A stretch of DNA of 35,955 bases, from NCBI GenBank assembly GCA_002327725.1, contig DCXP01000080.1:1-35955 (forward strand). The letters are read 5' to 3'. A program made the position numbers and the translations under genes. How positions within the stretch are numbered: the first letter of the stretch is position 1; each line of letters begins with the position of its first letter. The notes under the pieces were generated by a model. It was not told the origin of the DNA. It searched no databases and saw nothing but the letters and a program-made list of their open reading frames with translations. This document shows positions 6,756-14,462 of the stretch, piece by piece. This DNA is from Proteobacteria bacterium UBA2133. Lineage in GTDB: Bacteria > Pseudomonadota > Gammaproteobacteria > Arenicellales > UBA868.

Positions 6756-7934
6756 CTAAGACCATTTCGTAGTGGCAAGCCTTGGCACCGTGGTATCCCA
6801 ATGCTTGCATCCTGGACACTGCCAATGCAGCGACTTGCCCTGAAATCCACAGAAACGACACTCGTAACCGGTACGCTCGGCAAGCAATTTGCCGGTTACT
6901 CTTTGCACCAGCCGATAGTCCTGCCTTGAAACTGCATCGGCGTCCTCGCCAGTACGCATTTCCAGAAGCCGGTGAACTCCTGGCAGGCTTGCGTTTTCAT
7001 CAACCCAGGAAAGCAGGTGGGTCTCGGCCTCTTGCGCACGGCCTTGGCTGGAAAGATAGTCCACCAGCAGAAGTTGGAGCCGCTCATCAGCGCTCGCTGT
7101 TAATGCGCGATTCAAAAAGTCGATATACAGGGCCGGTTTGCCGAGACTCTCGGCACTGGTTTGCACCAGTCGGGCAACCTCGTGAACCATATCCGGATGT
7201 TCCTCACAAAGACGCATCCAGGTACTGACGGCCTGCCGATGTTTGTCGGTCAAGGCTTCCAGTCTTCCGAGCAGAATAATGGCCCGCGCACAATTTGCGT
7301 AACGCTTCAATGCCTCGTCGGCCCGACTCTTTGCCGCCGCGTAGTCACCGGCACTAAGATCGCGCTCGCCTAACTCACAGTGGTACTGGGCGACCACGGG
7401 GCTGCACGCCTCAGCCGTCAGGCTATCGAGCCGGCTTGCCGCGGCAATAGCACTTTCCCATTCGCGCTCACTTTCGTAGATCTGGATCAAAAGCCGCAAT
7501 GCGGGTTCGCGCAATCCGTCGCCCGCCCCGAGTTCGAGCAGCAGGTTCTCGGAGCGGTCGAGCAACCCTGCCTTGAAATAATCGTTCGCGAGTTCAAAGA
7601 GCACCTGACTCTTCTGCTCAGGCCGAAGCCCCGGCCGGGAAATCAGGCTCTGGTGAATTTGCGTGGCTTTCTCAATCTCTCCCCGGCGACGAAACAGGGT
7701 GCCCAAGGCGAGCTGAATTTCCAGCGACTCGTCGTGGTCCTCCAGGGCTTTCGCCAACACATCCAAAGCTTTGTCATGCTGATCGTTCGCCAGAAAATTA
7801 ATGCTCCGAAAATAGGTTTCCGAGATGCCTTTCGGCGCCGAAGGCTGCCGAGGCTGAGGGCGTGCCCGGCGCGCGGCGAGCCAGCCGAAGGTCACCGCCA
7901 ACGGCAACAACACCAGTAACCAGGTCGGATCCAT
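6756..7934 (-). CDS. lapB: Lipopolysaccharide assembly protein B (YciM)
   Basis: Inner-membrane-anchored TPR protein that in E. coli controls LPS amount by presenting LpxC to FtsH. It has 392 residues (E. coli 389). An N-terminal helix, WLLVLLPLAVTFGWLAARRA, anchors it, followed by many TPR-like repeats over roughly residues 40-340. A C-terminal rubredoxin-like metal site follows, with CRFCGF and CPGCKHWDT giving the four cysteines. The family begins with a short residue before the membrane helix, as here (MDPTW). It starts 4 nt after the lapA stop, the same lapA-lapB order as in E. coli. In many gammaproteobacteria pyrF follows lapB; here the comEA-like gene follows instead. Its place next to an LPS precursor cluster fits its role. 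Confidence 0.95.
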   Translation of the reverse strand: MDPTWLLVLLPLAVTFGWLAARRARPQPRQPSAPKGISETYFRSINFLANDQHDKALDVLAKALEDHDESLEIQLALGTLFRRRGEIEKATQIHQSLISRPGLRPEQKSQVLFELANDYFKAGLLDRSENLLLELGAGDGLREPALRLLIQIYESEREWESAIAAASRLDSLTAEACSPVVAQYHCELGERDLSAGDYAAAKSRADEALKRYANCARAIILLGRLEALTDKHRQAVSTWMRLCEEHPDMVHEVARLVQTSAESLGKPALYIDFLNRALTASADERLQLLLVDYLSSQGRAQEAETHLLSWVDENASLPGVHRLLEMRTGEDADAVSRQDYRLVQRVTGKLLAERTGYECRFCGFQGKSLHWQCPGCKHWDTTVPRLATTKWS

Positions 7935-7938
7935 TTGC

Positions 7939-8244
7939 TTATCGTCTTGCTCGGATTTCTTTTGATCCCTGGGAGGATGGACTCGACGACGAGTCGCCCG
8001 AGGGAGAGGTCAATCCAGCAGACGCGAGCTTTCGCTTAAGCCGGAAGATGCGCAGCAACAGGGGCGCCGCGCCGAGGAGTACGCCGACTGCCAGTGCAGC
8101 AATAAGGGCAAGCACCAAAGGGCCTTCCCAGGCAAGATCGAAGTAATACGCAATCGAGATCGCCTGGGGATTCTTTGCGGCGAACGTAATTCCGGTCACA
8201 ATCGCGATCAGAACCACGACTGTCGTTAGAATTTTTTTTAGCAT
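7939..8244 (-). CDS. lapA: Lipopolysaccharide assembly protein A (YciS)
   Basis: Small inner-membrane partner of LapB. The 101 residues contain two transmembrane helices (about 5-23, ILTTVVVLIAIVTGITFA; and about 43-66, LVLALIAALAVGVLLGAAPL). Between them is the family hallmark KNPQAISIAYYFDLAWEGPL, matching the 'N---V-l---lg----pl' pattern of LapA. A basic helix and a serine-rich tail (SPSGDSSSSPSSQ) follow. The ATG is followed by a run of eight A residues encoding lysines. It lies 54 nt after ihfB, separated by a small inverted repeat, and is followed closely by lapB. Confidence 0.93.
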   Translation of the reverse strand: MLKKILTTVVVLIAIVTGITFAAKNPQAISIAYYFDLAWEGPLVLALIAALAVGVLLGAAPLLLRIFRLKRKLASAGLTSPSGDSSSSPSSQGSKEIRARR

Positions 8245-8263
8245 TTGCCGCCTTTGCCCTACT

Positions 8264-8278
8264 CGTTCCGTCGGAACG
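8264..8278 (-). repeat. Short hairpin between ihfB and lapA
   Basis: CGTTCC-GTC-GGAACG is a perfect 6-bp inverted repeat with a 3-nt loop. A second CGGAAC at 8281-8286 can replace the proximal arm (GTTCCG 8265-8270). No T-tract follows on the minus strand, so it is not an obvious terminator; it may be an mRNA processing or stabilising structure, or chance. Confidence 0.4.
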
Positions 8279-8298
8279 CTCGGAACAGCAAAATTGGG

Positions 8299-8625
8299 TC
8301 AGTCAACCTCAAGATACGACGAATGCGCAGTGCGCTCGGCCGGGCCTCCCTGATTGACTCTCTCACGGAGCAAACGCCCGGGCTTAAAGTGTGGCACGTA
8401 CTTGCCTGGCACGCTGACAGACTCTCCGGTTTTGGGGTTCCTTCCCGTTCGCGGCATGCGATACCGGAGCCCGATACTGCCAAATCCGCGAATCTCGATC
8501 CGATCTCCCGCGACCAATGCTTTTCGCATATGGTCGAGGACCGCATTCACAGAGAACTCCACATCCCGTGGCGGCAGGTGGGGCTGCTCACGCGACAGTC
8601 TCTCGATAAGCTCTGATTTGGTCAT
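8299..8625 (-). CDS. ihfB: Integration host factor subunit beta
   Basis: DNA-bending nucleoid protein that pairs with IhfA. From the ATG at 8625 it begins MTKSELIERLSREQPHLPPR, aligning with E. coli IhfB from its first residue; an ATG at 8634 would add MKT. The core is well conserved: AGDRIEIRGFGSIGLRYR, the beta-arm with the intercalating proline in RTGRNPKTGES, and VPGKYVPHFKPGRLLRERVN. After the usual end a hydrophilic tail of about 16 residues (GGPAERTAHSSYLEVD) makes it 108 residues instead of about 94-100. It lies downstream of rpsA, the arrangement found across gammaproteobacteria. Confidence 0.96.
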   Translation of the reverse strand: MTKSELIERLSREQPHLPPRDVEFSVNAVLDHMRKALVAGDRIEIRGFGSIGLRYRMPRTGRNPKTGESVSVPGKYVPHFKPGRLLRERVNQGGPAERTAHSSYLEVD

Positions 8626-8669
8626 TGTCTTCATCTGGTACTACCGCGCCAGTATCACCCAGATCAACC

Positions 8670-10343
8670 TCAGGTGTCCTGTTTCTCGAACTCTTCCTTG
8701 AGTTTGTCCCCCAGAGAGGTCTTCGCCGATACCTGCCCGCTGTACTGTTGCACAGCCTTGCCTTCGATCTCAGTTTCAAGCGCCTTGATTGAGAGTGTAA
8801 TGCGCCGGGTCTTACGGTCAATGCTGGTAATCTTGGCCGCTATATCGGAGCCCGGGTTAAGCACTGACCGTGCATCTTCCACATATTCGCGTGACAGTTC
8901 CGTCGCGCGCAGGTAACCCTCTACGCCTTCCCCGAGTTCAACCACAGCGCCTTTCGCGTCGACGCTGGTGATAACACCCTTCACAGAAGCCCCTTTGGAG
9001 TGCGCACCGACATAAGCGTTAAATGGATCCTCCTGCGCCTGCTTGATTCCCAGAGAGATTCTCTCCCGCTCGGGGTCGACCGACAGCACAACAGCGGTGA
9101 TCTGATCGCCTTTTTTAAAATCGCGGACCGCATCCTCGCCTTCCCGGTCCCAGGAGAGATCGCTCAAGTGGATGAGTCCATCGATGCCGCCTTCCAGGCC
9201 GATAAAGACGCCAAAGTCCGTGATCGATTTGATCTCACCGGTGATCTTGTCATTGCGCTGGTGAGTTGCAGCGAATTCCTCCCAGGGATTCCCGGTGCAT
9301 TGTTTCATGCCGAGAGAAATCCGCCGCCGGTCCGAATCGACCTCGAGGACCATGACCTCGACTTCGTCCCCAAGATGACAAATCTTATTCGGGTGGACGT
9401 TCTTGTTTGTCCAGTCCATTTCAGAGACATGAACCAGACCCTCGACGCCTTCCTCGAGTTCCACAAAGGCGCCGTAGTCGGTGATGTTCGTTACTTTCCC
9501 GAAAATTCGCGTTTTTTCCGGGTACCGGCGTGCAATATCCGCCCATGGATCTTCACCGAGCTGTTTCATACCCAGCGACACGCGATTTCTCTCGCGATCA
9601 AACTTCAGCACCCGGACCGTGACTTCATCTCCAACATTCAGCGCCTCGGAGGGATGCTTGACACGTTTCCAGGCGATATCCGTAATGTGCAGCAGGCCAT
9701 CCAGTCCGCCGAGATTCACGAACGCGCCGTAATCTGTAAGGTTTTTGACTACCCCTGTGATGATCTGACCTTCCTCAAGATTTTCAAGCAAGGCGCTTCG
9801 CTCTTCCTGCATCTCCTGCTCGACCACAGCACGCCGGGAGACAACCACATTATTGCGGCCCTGATCCAACTTGATCACCTTGAACTCAAGTTCGCGGTTT
9901 TCAAGATACCCCGAATCCGTTACCGGACGAACATCTGCCAGAGAGCCGGGCAGGAACGCTCGGACCTCGTCCAAGGAAACCGTAAATCCTCCTTTCACCT
10001 TGCCGGTCAGAAATCCGGTGACGATGGATTCATTATCGAACGCGACCTTTAGCGTCTCCCAGGACTTTACCCGCCGGGCGCGTTCCCGGGATAACCGGGT
10101 GTTTCCGAAACCATCCTCAAGCGCCTCGATTGCGACTTCGACATAGTCACCAATCTCTACCGAGACCGCTCCGTCGGCATCCCGAAACTGTGTTGCGGGG
10201 ATTTCGGACTCTGACTTCAGTCCGGCATTGACGACAACGTAGTCTCCGTTGATCTCAACGACTTCCGCCGAGATAACGGCACCGGTCTGCATGACCGAAC
10301 CTTTCAGGCTCTCTTCAAGGAGTTGTTCAAAGTTTTCTGACAT
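8670..10343 (-). CDS. rpsA: 30S ribosomal protein S1
   Basis: mRNA-binding ribosomal protein needed for initiation on structured or leaderless-like mRNAs. With the ATG at 10343 (MSENFEQLLEESL) it is 557 residues, exactly the length of E. coli S1; a further start at 10370 would add nine residues with no family match. Six S1 (OB-fold) domains follow in series, the repeats marked by TDYGAFVNLGGLDGLLHITD, TDYGAFVELEEGVEGLVHVS and TDFGVFIGLEGGIDGLIHLS, and each ending in 'R-RISLG(M/I)KQ' type sequence. No Shine-Dalgarno is visible before the start, and hairpins lie upstream, as in the autoregulated E. coli rpsA leader. It sits between cmk and ihfB, the conserved order. Confidence 0.98.
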   Translation of the reverse strand: MSENFEQLLEESLKGSVMQTGAVISAEVVEINGDYVVVNAGLKSESEIPATQFRDADGAVSVEIGDYVEVAIEALEDGFGNTRLSRERARRVKSWETLKVAFDNESIVTGFLTGKVKGGFTVSLDEVRAFLPGSLADVRPVTDSGYLENRELEFKVIKLDQGRNNVVVSRRAVVEQEMQEERSALLENLEEGQIITGVVKNLTDYGAFVNLGGLDGLLHITDIAWKRVKHPSEALNVGDEVTVRVLKFDRERNRVSLGMKQLGEDPWADIARRYPEKTRIFGKVTNITDYGAFVELEEGVEGLVHVSEMDWTNKNVHPNKICHLGDEVEVMVLEVDSDRRRISLGMKQCTGNPWEEFAATHQRNDKITGEIKSITDFGVFIGLEGGIDGLIHLSDLSWDREGEDAVRDFKKGDQITAVVLSVDPERERISLGIKQAQEDPFNAYVGAHSKGASVKGVITSVDAKGAVVELGEGVEGYLRATELSREYVEDARSVLNPGSDIAAKITSIDRKTRRITLSIKALETEIEGKAVQQYSGQVSAKTSLGDKLKEEFEKQDT

Positions 10344-10354
10344 TTTCTGCAGGG

Positions 10355-10413
10355 GCCGCTGGAACGTCATGCGGCGTGGTTAAAGGTGAATTTCAACTGG
10401 TGGCGCACCAGTT
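10355..10413 (-). promoter_or_regulatory. rpsA leader hairpins without Shine-Dalgarno
   Basis: Two hairpins lie between the cmk stop (10426) and the rpsA ATG (10343). The distal one is a perfect 8-bp stem with a 3-nt loop, AACTGGTG-CGC-CACCAGTT (10395-10413). The proximal one is GCCGC/GCGGC (10371-10375 and 10355-10359) with an 11-nt loop. The 12 nt before the ATG (CCCCTGCAGAAA) contain no AGGA-type site. In E. coli the rpsA translation initiation region is also SD-less and folds into hairpins that S1 uses and represses; the analogy is inferred. Confidence 0.55.
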
Positions 10414-10425
10414 CCCGGATATTCT

Positions 10426-11136
10426 CTAAGAGCGTGGGGTCTTTTCAGGATCCAACTGTTCATTGACAAACTGCATGACTTCAGCGAAGACCTCGCCGAT
10501 ATCCTTCTCAGAGGTGTCGAGAACGATTGCGTCGGCGGCAGGGACCAGAGGCGAGACTGCCCTGTTCCGGTCCTGATCGTCACGCTCTGCGATCTCCCGC
10601 TCAAGGGCGCGCAATGTAACATCAAAACCCTTTCCCTTCAACTGCTTATAGCGTCTTTGTGCCCTAACCGCTGGCGAAGCATCAAGGAATACCTTAAGGA
10701 AAGCATCCGGAAAGACCACAGTGCCCATATCACGCCCGTCGGCAACGAGACCCGGCGGACGCCGCATGGACCGCTGCCTTCGCAGCAGTGCCTTGCGGAC
10801 CACTGCAACTTTCGCGTAAACGGACGCATTTCTTCCTCCGGATTCACTGCGAACCTCGTCTGTGATATCCCGGTCGCCGACAAGGATCTTTACCCCATCG
10901 AGTTCTGCGACAAACTGGATCACACTCGACTGTGACAACGCCTCCAACCCTTCAGCATCACCGGGATCGATACTGTTCTCAACAGCAAGGAAAGCGAAGG
11001 CGCGATACAAAGCTCCGCTATCCAGGGTCTGCCAGCCAAGATGCCTGGCAACCCGGCCTGCAATCGTCCCTTTGCCGGTGCCGCTGGGCCCGTCGATGGC
11101 AAGCACGGGTGCTGTTGTATCCGTGACCGGCGTCAC
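10426..11136 (-). CDS. cmk: Cytidylate kinase
   Basis: Phosphorylates CMP and dCMP with ATP in pyrimidine salvage and nucleotide supply. It has 236 residues, close to the family size of about 225. The P-loop is LAIDGPSGTGKGTIAGRVAR, followed by the CMP-binding LDSGALYRAFAF. GRDMGTVVFPDAFLKVFLDA and the lid-region RRYKQLKGKGFDVTL complete the match. The start is a GTG at 11136 that overlaps the aroA stop in GTGA; there is no nearby in-frame ATG. The tight coupling to aroA and the position before rpsA match the conserved aroA-cmk-rpsA order of proteobacteria. Confidence 0.97.
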   Translation of the reverse strand: MTPVTDTTAPVLAIDGPSGTGKGTIAGRVARHLGWQTLDSGALYRAFAFLAVENSIDPGDAEGLEALSQSSVIQFVAELDGVKILVGDRDITDEVRSESGGRNASVYAKVAVVRKALLRRQRSMRRPPGLVADGRDMGTVVFPDAFLKVFLDASPAVRAQRRYKQLKGKGFDVTLRALEREIAERDDQDRNRAVSPLVPAADAIVLDTSEKDIGEVFAEVMQFVNEQLDPEKTPRS

Positions 11137-12434
11137 GAAATTTCTTCCAGGCTGAGGCCCGCTGAGTTCATGAGCGGCACAAAATCAGGAAACGATGTTC
11201 GAATATTGTCCGCTTCACGTATTTCCACGGAACCTTCTCCAATACATCCGGCAACCGCAAAGGCCATTGCAATCCGATGATCGCCGAAACTGTCAACAGA
11301 CCCGGAAACAAAGCTGCCCCCGGTGATATCCATTCCATCCGGGTATTCCACGGCATCGACACCCAGTTGTTGAAGCCCCTGAACAACAGCAGCTATCCGG
11401 TCTGATTCCTTAACCCGAAGCTCCGATGCGCCTCGAATCCGGGTGATACCCGACGCGCCCGCCGCTGCAACAGCAATGACAGGAAATTCGTCAATAGCAT
11501 TCGCGACAAACTCTGCAGGAATATCGATGCCGTGCAGCGCCGCGGACCGGACCCGAAGATCGCATACCGGCTCGTTTGATTCCACTCGTTCCCGGGAGAC
11601 CTGGATATCTGCCCCCATCAATTTCAGAATGTCCAAAACCGCACACCGCGTGGGGTTGATGCCTACACCCGGTAACAAAAGGTCGCTGTTGCGGCGAAGC
11701 GACGCGGCGACCAGGAAGAAGGCCGCGGAAGAGATGTCGCCCGGAATGGTAAGGCTCTGTCCTGACAGCACGACAGCGGCATCGCTCGCCACCGGGCCCT
11801 TTCGATCCCAGGACGCACCGGCAAAGCCAGACAGCATCCTCTCCGTATGGTCCCGGGTACTTGTCGGTTCAATGACCGTGGTTCTGCCGTGTGCGTACAA
11901 ACCCGCCAACAGGATCGCAGATTTAACCTGGGCACTGGCTACGGGCAGGTGATATCGAATGCCTTTAAGGGTGTCCACGCCATAGATGTCCAGCGGTGGC
12001 CGGCCGTCGACGGTCTCCACGCGCGCACCCATCTCCTGCAAGGGAACGACAACGCGGTTCATCGGCCGGCGGCGCAGCGATGCGTCTCCGGTAAGGCGGC
12101 TGTCAAAGTGCTGTCCTGCCAGAAGTCCTGTCAGCAGCCTCATCGACGTACCGGAGTTGCCGAGGTCCAATTCCCGGCCGGCGGCCTTGAGTCCACTGCT
12201 GCCGACACCGGCAATCCGCGCCTCGCCCTGCTCAGGCCCCTCTATCTCAACCCCCATATCCCGAAAGGCGCTGACAGTCGCCAGAACGTCCTCGCCTTCC
12301 AGCAGATTCGAGACCTGGGTAACGCCATCCGCAATCGCCCCGAAAATCACCGATCGGTGACTGATCGACTTATCCGAGGGCACTTTCACCACCCCCGCGA
12401 GAGCTTCGCTTGCCGTCGAGACGATTCTGCTCAT
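11133..12434 (-). CDS. aroA: 3-phosphoshikimate 1-carboxyvinyltransferase (EPSP synthase)
   Basis: Sixth step of the shikimate pathway: adds the enolpyruvyl group of PEP to shikimate-3-phosphate. It has 433 residues. The N-terminal PSDKSISHRSVIFGAIADG carries the substrate-binding lysine and serine. The next signature is LDLGNSGTSMRLLTGLLAG, and later ones are RDHTERML, the ELRVKESDR motif and DHRIAMAFAVAG. The GNSGTSMRLL loop differs from the enteric GNAGTAMRPL: Leu replaces the proline, as in Bacillus-like and Pseudomonas-like enzymes often grouped as class II. It is preceded by tyrA with a 4-bp ATGA overlap and coupled to cmk. In Pseudomonas the equivalent tyrA and aroA are one fused gene; here they are separate. 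Confidence 0.97.
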   Translation of the reverse strand: MSRIVSTASEALAGVVKVPSDKSISHRSVIFGAIADGVTQVSNLLEGEDVLATVSAFRDMGVEIEGPEQGEARIAGVGSSGLKAAGRELDLGNSGTSMRLLTGLLAGQHFDSRLTGDASLRRRPMNRVVVPLQEMGARVETVDGRPPLDIYGVDTLKGIRYHLPVASAQVKSAILLAGLYAHGRTTVIEPTSTRDHTERMLSGFAGASWDRKGPVASDAAVVLSGQSLTIPGDISSAAFFLVAASLRRNSDLLLPGVGINPTRCAVLDILKLMGADIQVSRERVESNEPVCDLRVRSAALHGIDIPAEFVANAIDEFPVIAVAAAGASGITRIRGASELRVKESDRIAAVVQGLQQLGVDAVEYPDGMDITGGSFVSGSVDSFGDHRIAMAFAVAGCIGEGSVEIREADNIRTSFPDFVPLMNSAGLSLEEIS

Positions 12435-13336
12435 CTCCCCGCAGACCGACGCTTCCTTTTAACTCCCTGAAGACCTGCTCGCAGGTCTTTGGCCTTTTCA
12501 AACCATTCCTTGAGACCGGCAGAATCGTGATTTCGTATGAGATTTTCCAGATTCGCGAGCACCTCCCGGTACTCGCGAATCAGGTTCGCTGTATTTTCAC
12601 CGTTATGCACAAAGATGTCGCGCCACATAACGGGGTCACTGGACGCAACCCGGGTCATGTCAAGAAAGCCGCCTGCCACCATAGCTGAGCAGTCGTCAAT
12701 TTGCTGCTGGTCTGCGAACTGTGCGACCAGGGCATAGGCAACAGCGTGCGGAAGATGACTTGTCATACCCAGAACCTGATCATGCAGGTCAGGATCCATC
12801 AGTCGTACCTTCGCGTCCACGGTCTCCCACATCTGCCTGACGGCGGCAAGGGCATCCTGATCGGTTTCTTTCGTCGGTGTCAGGACGACCCAATGATCAC
12901 GAAACAGGTCCGCATCGGCCGCCTTCGGCCCACTACGCTCCCGGCCTGCAATCGGGTGACCGGGAACAAACCTGGCAAAGCGCTCACCCAGGGCCAGCCT
13001 TGCACCGTCAACGATCTCGCGCTTGACGCTTCCTGCGTCCGTAATTACCGCATGTGGCTGCAGATGTTCGGCCAGGGCCGGAAACAGATCAATCAATGCT
13101 TTGACCGGCGTTGCGAGAAGAACAAGATCCGCCTCGGCGACCGCCGCAAGCGGATCTTTGGTATAGCGGTCGATCAGCCCACGCTCAAGTGCGGCCTCAA
13201 GGTTCTCGGTGCTTCTCCCGCAGCCGATAACGGAATCGGCCGACTCACGCTTCTTGAGTGCTCCGGCAAGAGACCCGCCGATGAGGCCTACCCCGATGAC
13301 CGCCAGCGTACCTACCGGTTGACGCCCGACCGTCAT
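12431..13336 (-). CDS. tyrA: Prephenate/arogenate dehydrogenase
   Basis: Oxidative decarboxylation of prephenate (or arogenate) toward tyrosine. From the ATG at 13336 the protein has 301 residues, starting MTVGRQPVGTLAVIGVGLIG, with the NAD(P)-binding GxGxxG in place. Prephenate-dehydrogenase signatures are TDAGSVKREIVD, the substrate-binding histidine in FVPGHPIAGRERSGPKAAD, and GMTSHLPHAVAYALV. There is no chorismate mutase domain (that is in pheA) and no ACT domain. An ATG at 13402 would add 22 residues inside the hisC frame without a family match, so the shorter start, 4 nt after the hisC stop, is preferred. It lies in the pheA-hisC-tyrA-aroA block. Confidence 0.94.
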   Translation of the reverse strand: MTVGRQPVGTLAVIGVGLIGGSLAGALKKRESADSVIGCGRSTENLEAALERGLIDRYTKDPLAAVAEADLVLLATPVKALIDLFPALAEHLQPHAVITDAGSVKREIVDGARLALGERFARFVPGHPIAGRERSGPKAADADLFRDHWVVLTPTKETDQDALAAVRQMWETVDAKVRLMDPDLHDQVLGMTSHLPHAVAYALVAQFADQQQIDDCSAMVAGGFLDMTRVASSDPVMWRDIFVHNGENTANLIREYREVLANLENLIRNHDSAGLKEWFEKAKDLRAGLQGVKRKRRSAGR

Positions 13337-13340
13337 GGTA

Positions 13341-14462
13341 TCAGGAGCGTCCAGACTCTGTGAGCGCGATCTCCATGGCTTCAAGGGCCCTGGCGTTTTC
13401 ATGGTCCAAGCCGACGGTGATGCGAAGATGCTCTGGTAAGCCGTAGTTGGCCACCGGCCGCACGATCACACCTTGTTGCAGCATTGACTGATAAATCCCA
13501 GCGGCGTGAGGGCCCACATGAACACAAATAAAATTCGCCACCGATGGGATCCATCCAAGGCCGAGTCTTGCAAATCCCGAGCCAAGCTGCTCCAGGCCTT
13601 TGCGGTTTTCCAGGACGCTGTCACTGACGAAGTCATCGTCGGCGAGAGCCGCCTCGGCGGCGGCAAGCGCCAGCGAATTCACATTGAACGGGTGCCGGAC
13701 CCGGTTCAGCACTTCGGTAATCGCTTCTGATGCGATCGCGTACCCGACCCTGAGCCCTGCCAGCCCATACGCCTTGGAAAAGGTCCGGGTGATCACGAGC
13801 TTCGGGAAACGGGAAAGCAGCACGGTACCGTCCGGGTAGTCTGCTTCGTTGACGTATTCAAAGTAGGCCTCGTCAAGGACGGTAATCACGCTGGGAGGCA
13901 TGGCAAGCAGAAAACGTTCTACCGCTTCAAAGCCGAGATGGGTCCCCGTGGGATTATTTGGATTCGCCATGAACACCACTCGAGTCCTATCCGTGACCGC
14001 TTTGGCCATGCTGTCGAGGTCATGACCGAACTCCCGTGCAGGAACCGTTACCAGTCGCGCGTTGACACTCTTGGCGGCAAGCAGGTAGACCGCAAATGCA
14101 TGTTCCGAGACAACCACTTCCTGGCCTGGATCGACAAAGGCCCGCGCAATGAGATCAAGCACATCGTTCGAGCCATTACCAAGTGTGATCTGCTCTGGGC
14201 TCACGTCGAGCCGCTCGGATAACGCCTGTTTCAGCGAATGCCCTGAGCCGTCCGGGTAACGGGCAACGCCGCTCAGCACCTTGCCGACCGCGTCAGCCAC
14301 CAAGGGGCTGGCACCGCGCGGATTCTCGTTCGACGCGAGCTTGATAATCTCTTTGATGCCGAGTTCGCGCTCCAGAGTCTCGGCGGGCTTGCCGGGCTGA
14401 TACGGCTGCAGGCCCCGAACCCCACTGGCAATCAATTGTTCAATGCCCGACATGATACTCAC
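13341..14462 (-). CDS. hisC: Histidinol-phosphate aminotransferase (HisC2 type)
   Basis: PLP-dependent class I/II aminotransferase. It has 373 residues: ELGIKEIIKLASNENPRGAS at the start, LGNGSNDVLDLIARAF and MANPNNPTGTHLG in the cofactor site, and the PLP lysine in RTFSKAYGLAGLRVGYAI. A HisC lying between pheA and tyrA is often taken to act on both histidinol phosphate and aromatic substrates (phenylpyruvate, prephenate), which the context favours here; no other his gene is nearby. The start is GTG at 14462, overlapping the pheA stop in GTGA and preceded by AGG; the ATG at 14453 has no ribosome-binding site. Confidence 0.95.
   Translation of the reverse strand: MSIMSGIEQLIASGVRGLQPYQPGKPAETLERELGIKEIIKLASNENPRGASPLVADAVGKVLSGVARYPDGSGHSLKQALSERLDVSPEQITLGNGSNDVLDLIARAFVDPGQEVVVSEHAFAVYLLAAKSVNARLVTVPAREFGHDLDSMAKAVTDRTRVVFMANPNNPTGTHLGFEAVERFLLAMPPSVITVLDEAYFEYVNEADYPDGTVLLSRFPKLVITRTFSKAYGLAGLRVGYAIASEAITEVLNRVRHPFNVNSLALAAAEAALADDDFVSDSVLENRKGLEQLGSGFARLGLGWIPSVANFICVHVGPHAAGIYQSMLQQGVIVRPVANYGLPEHLRITVGLDHENARALEAMEIALTESGRS

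Noticed and set aside
8221..8244. Run of eight A bases at the lapA start as programmed frameshifting
   Set aside because: It simply encodes lysines at codons 3-4; the frame is intact and there is no alternative product in the other frames.
9000..10052. Plus-strand open frame of 350 codons
   Set aside because: Antisense to rpsA, with no recognisable protein family; its length comes from strong codon bias of the highly expressed S1 gene.
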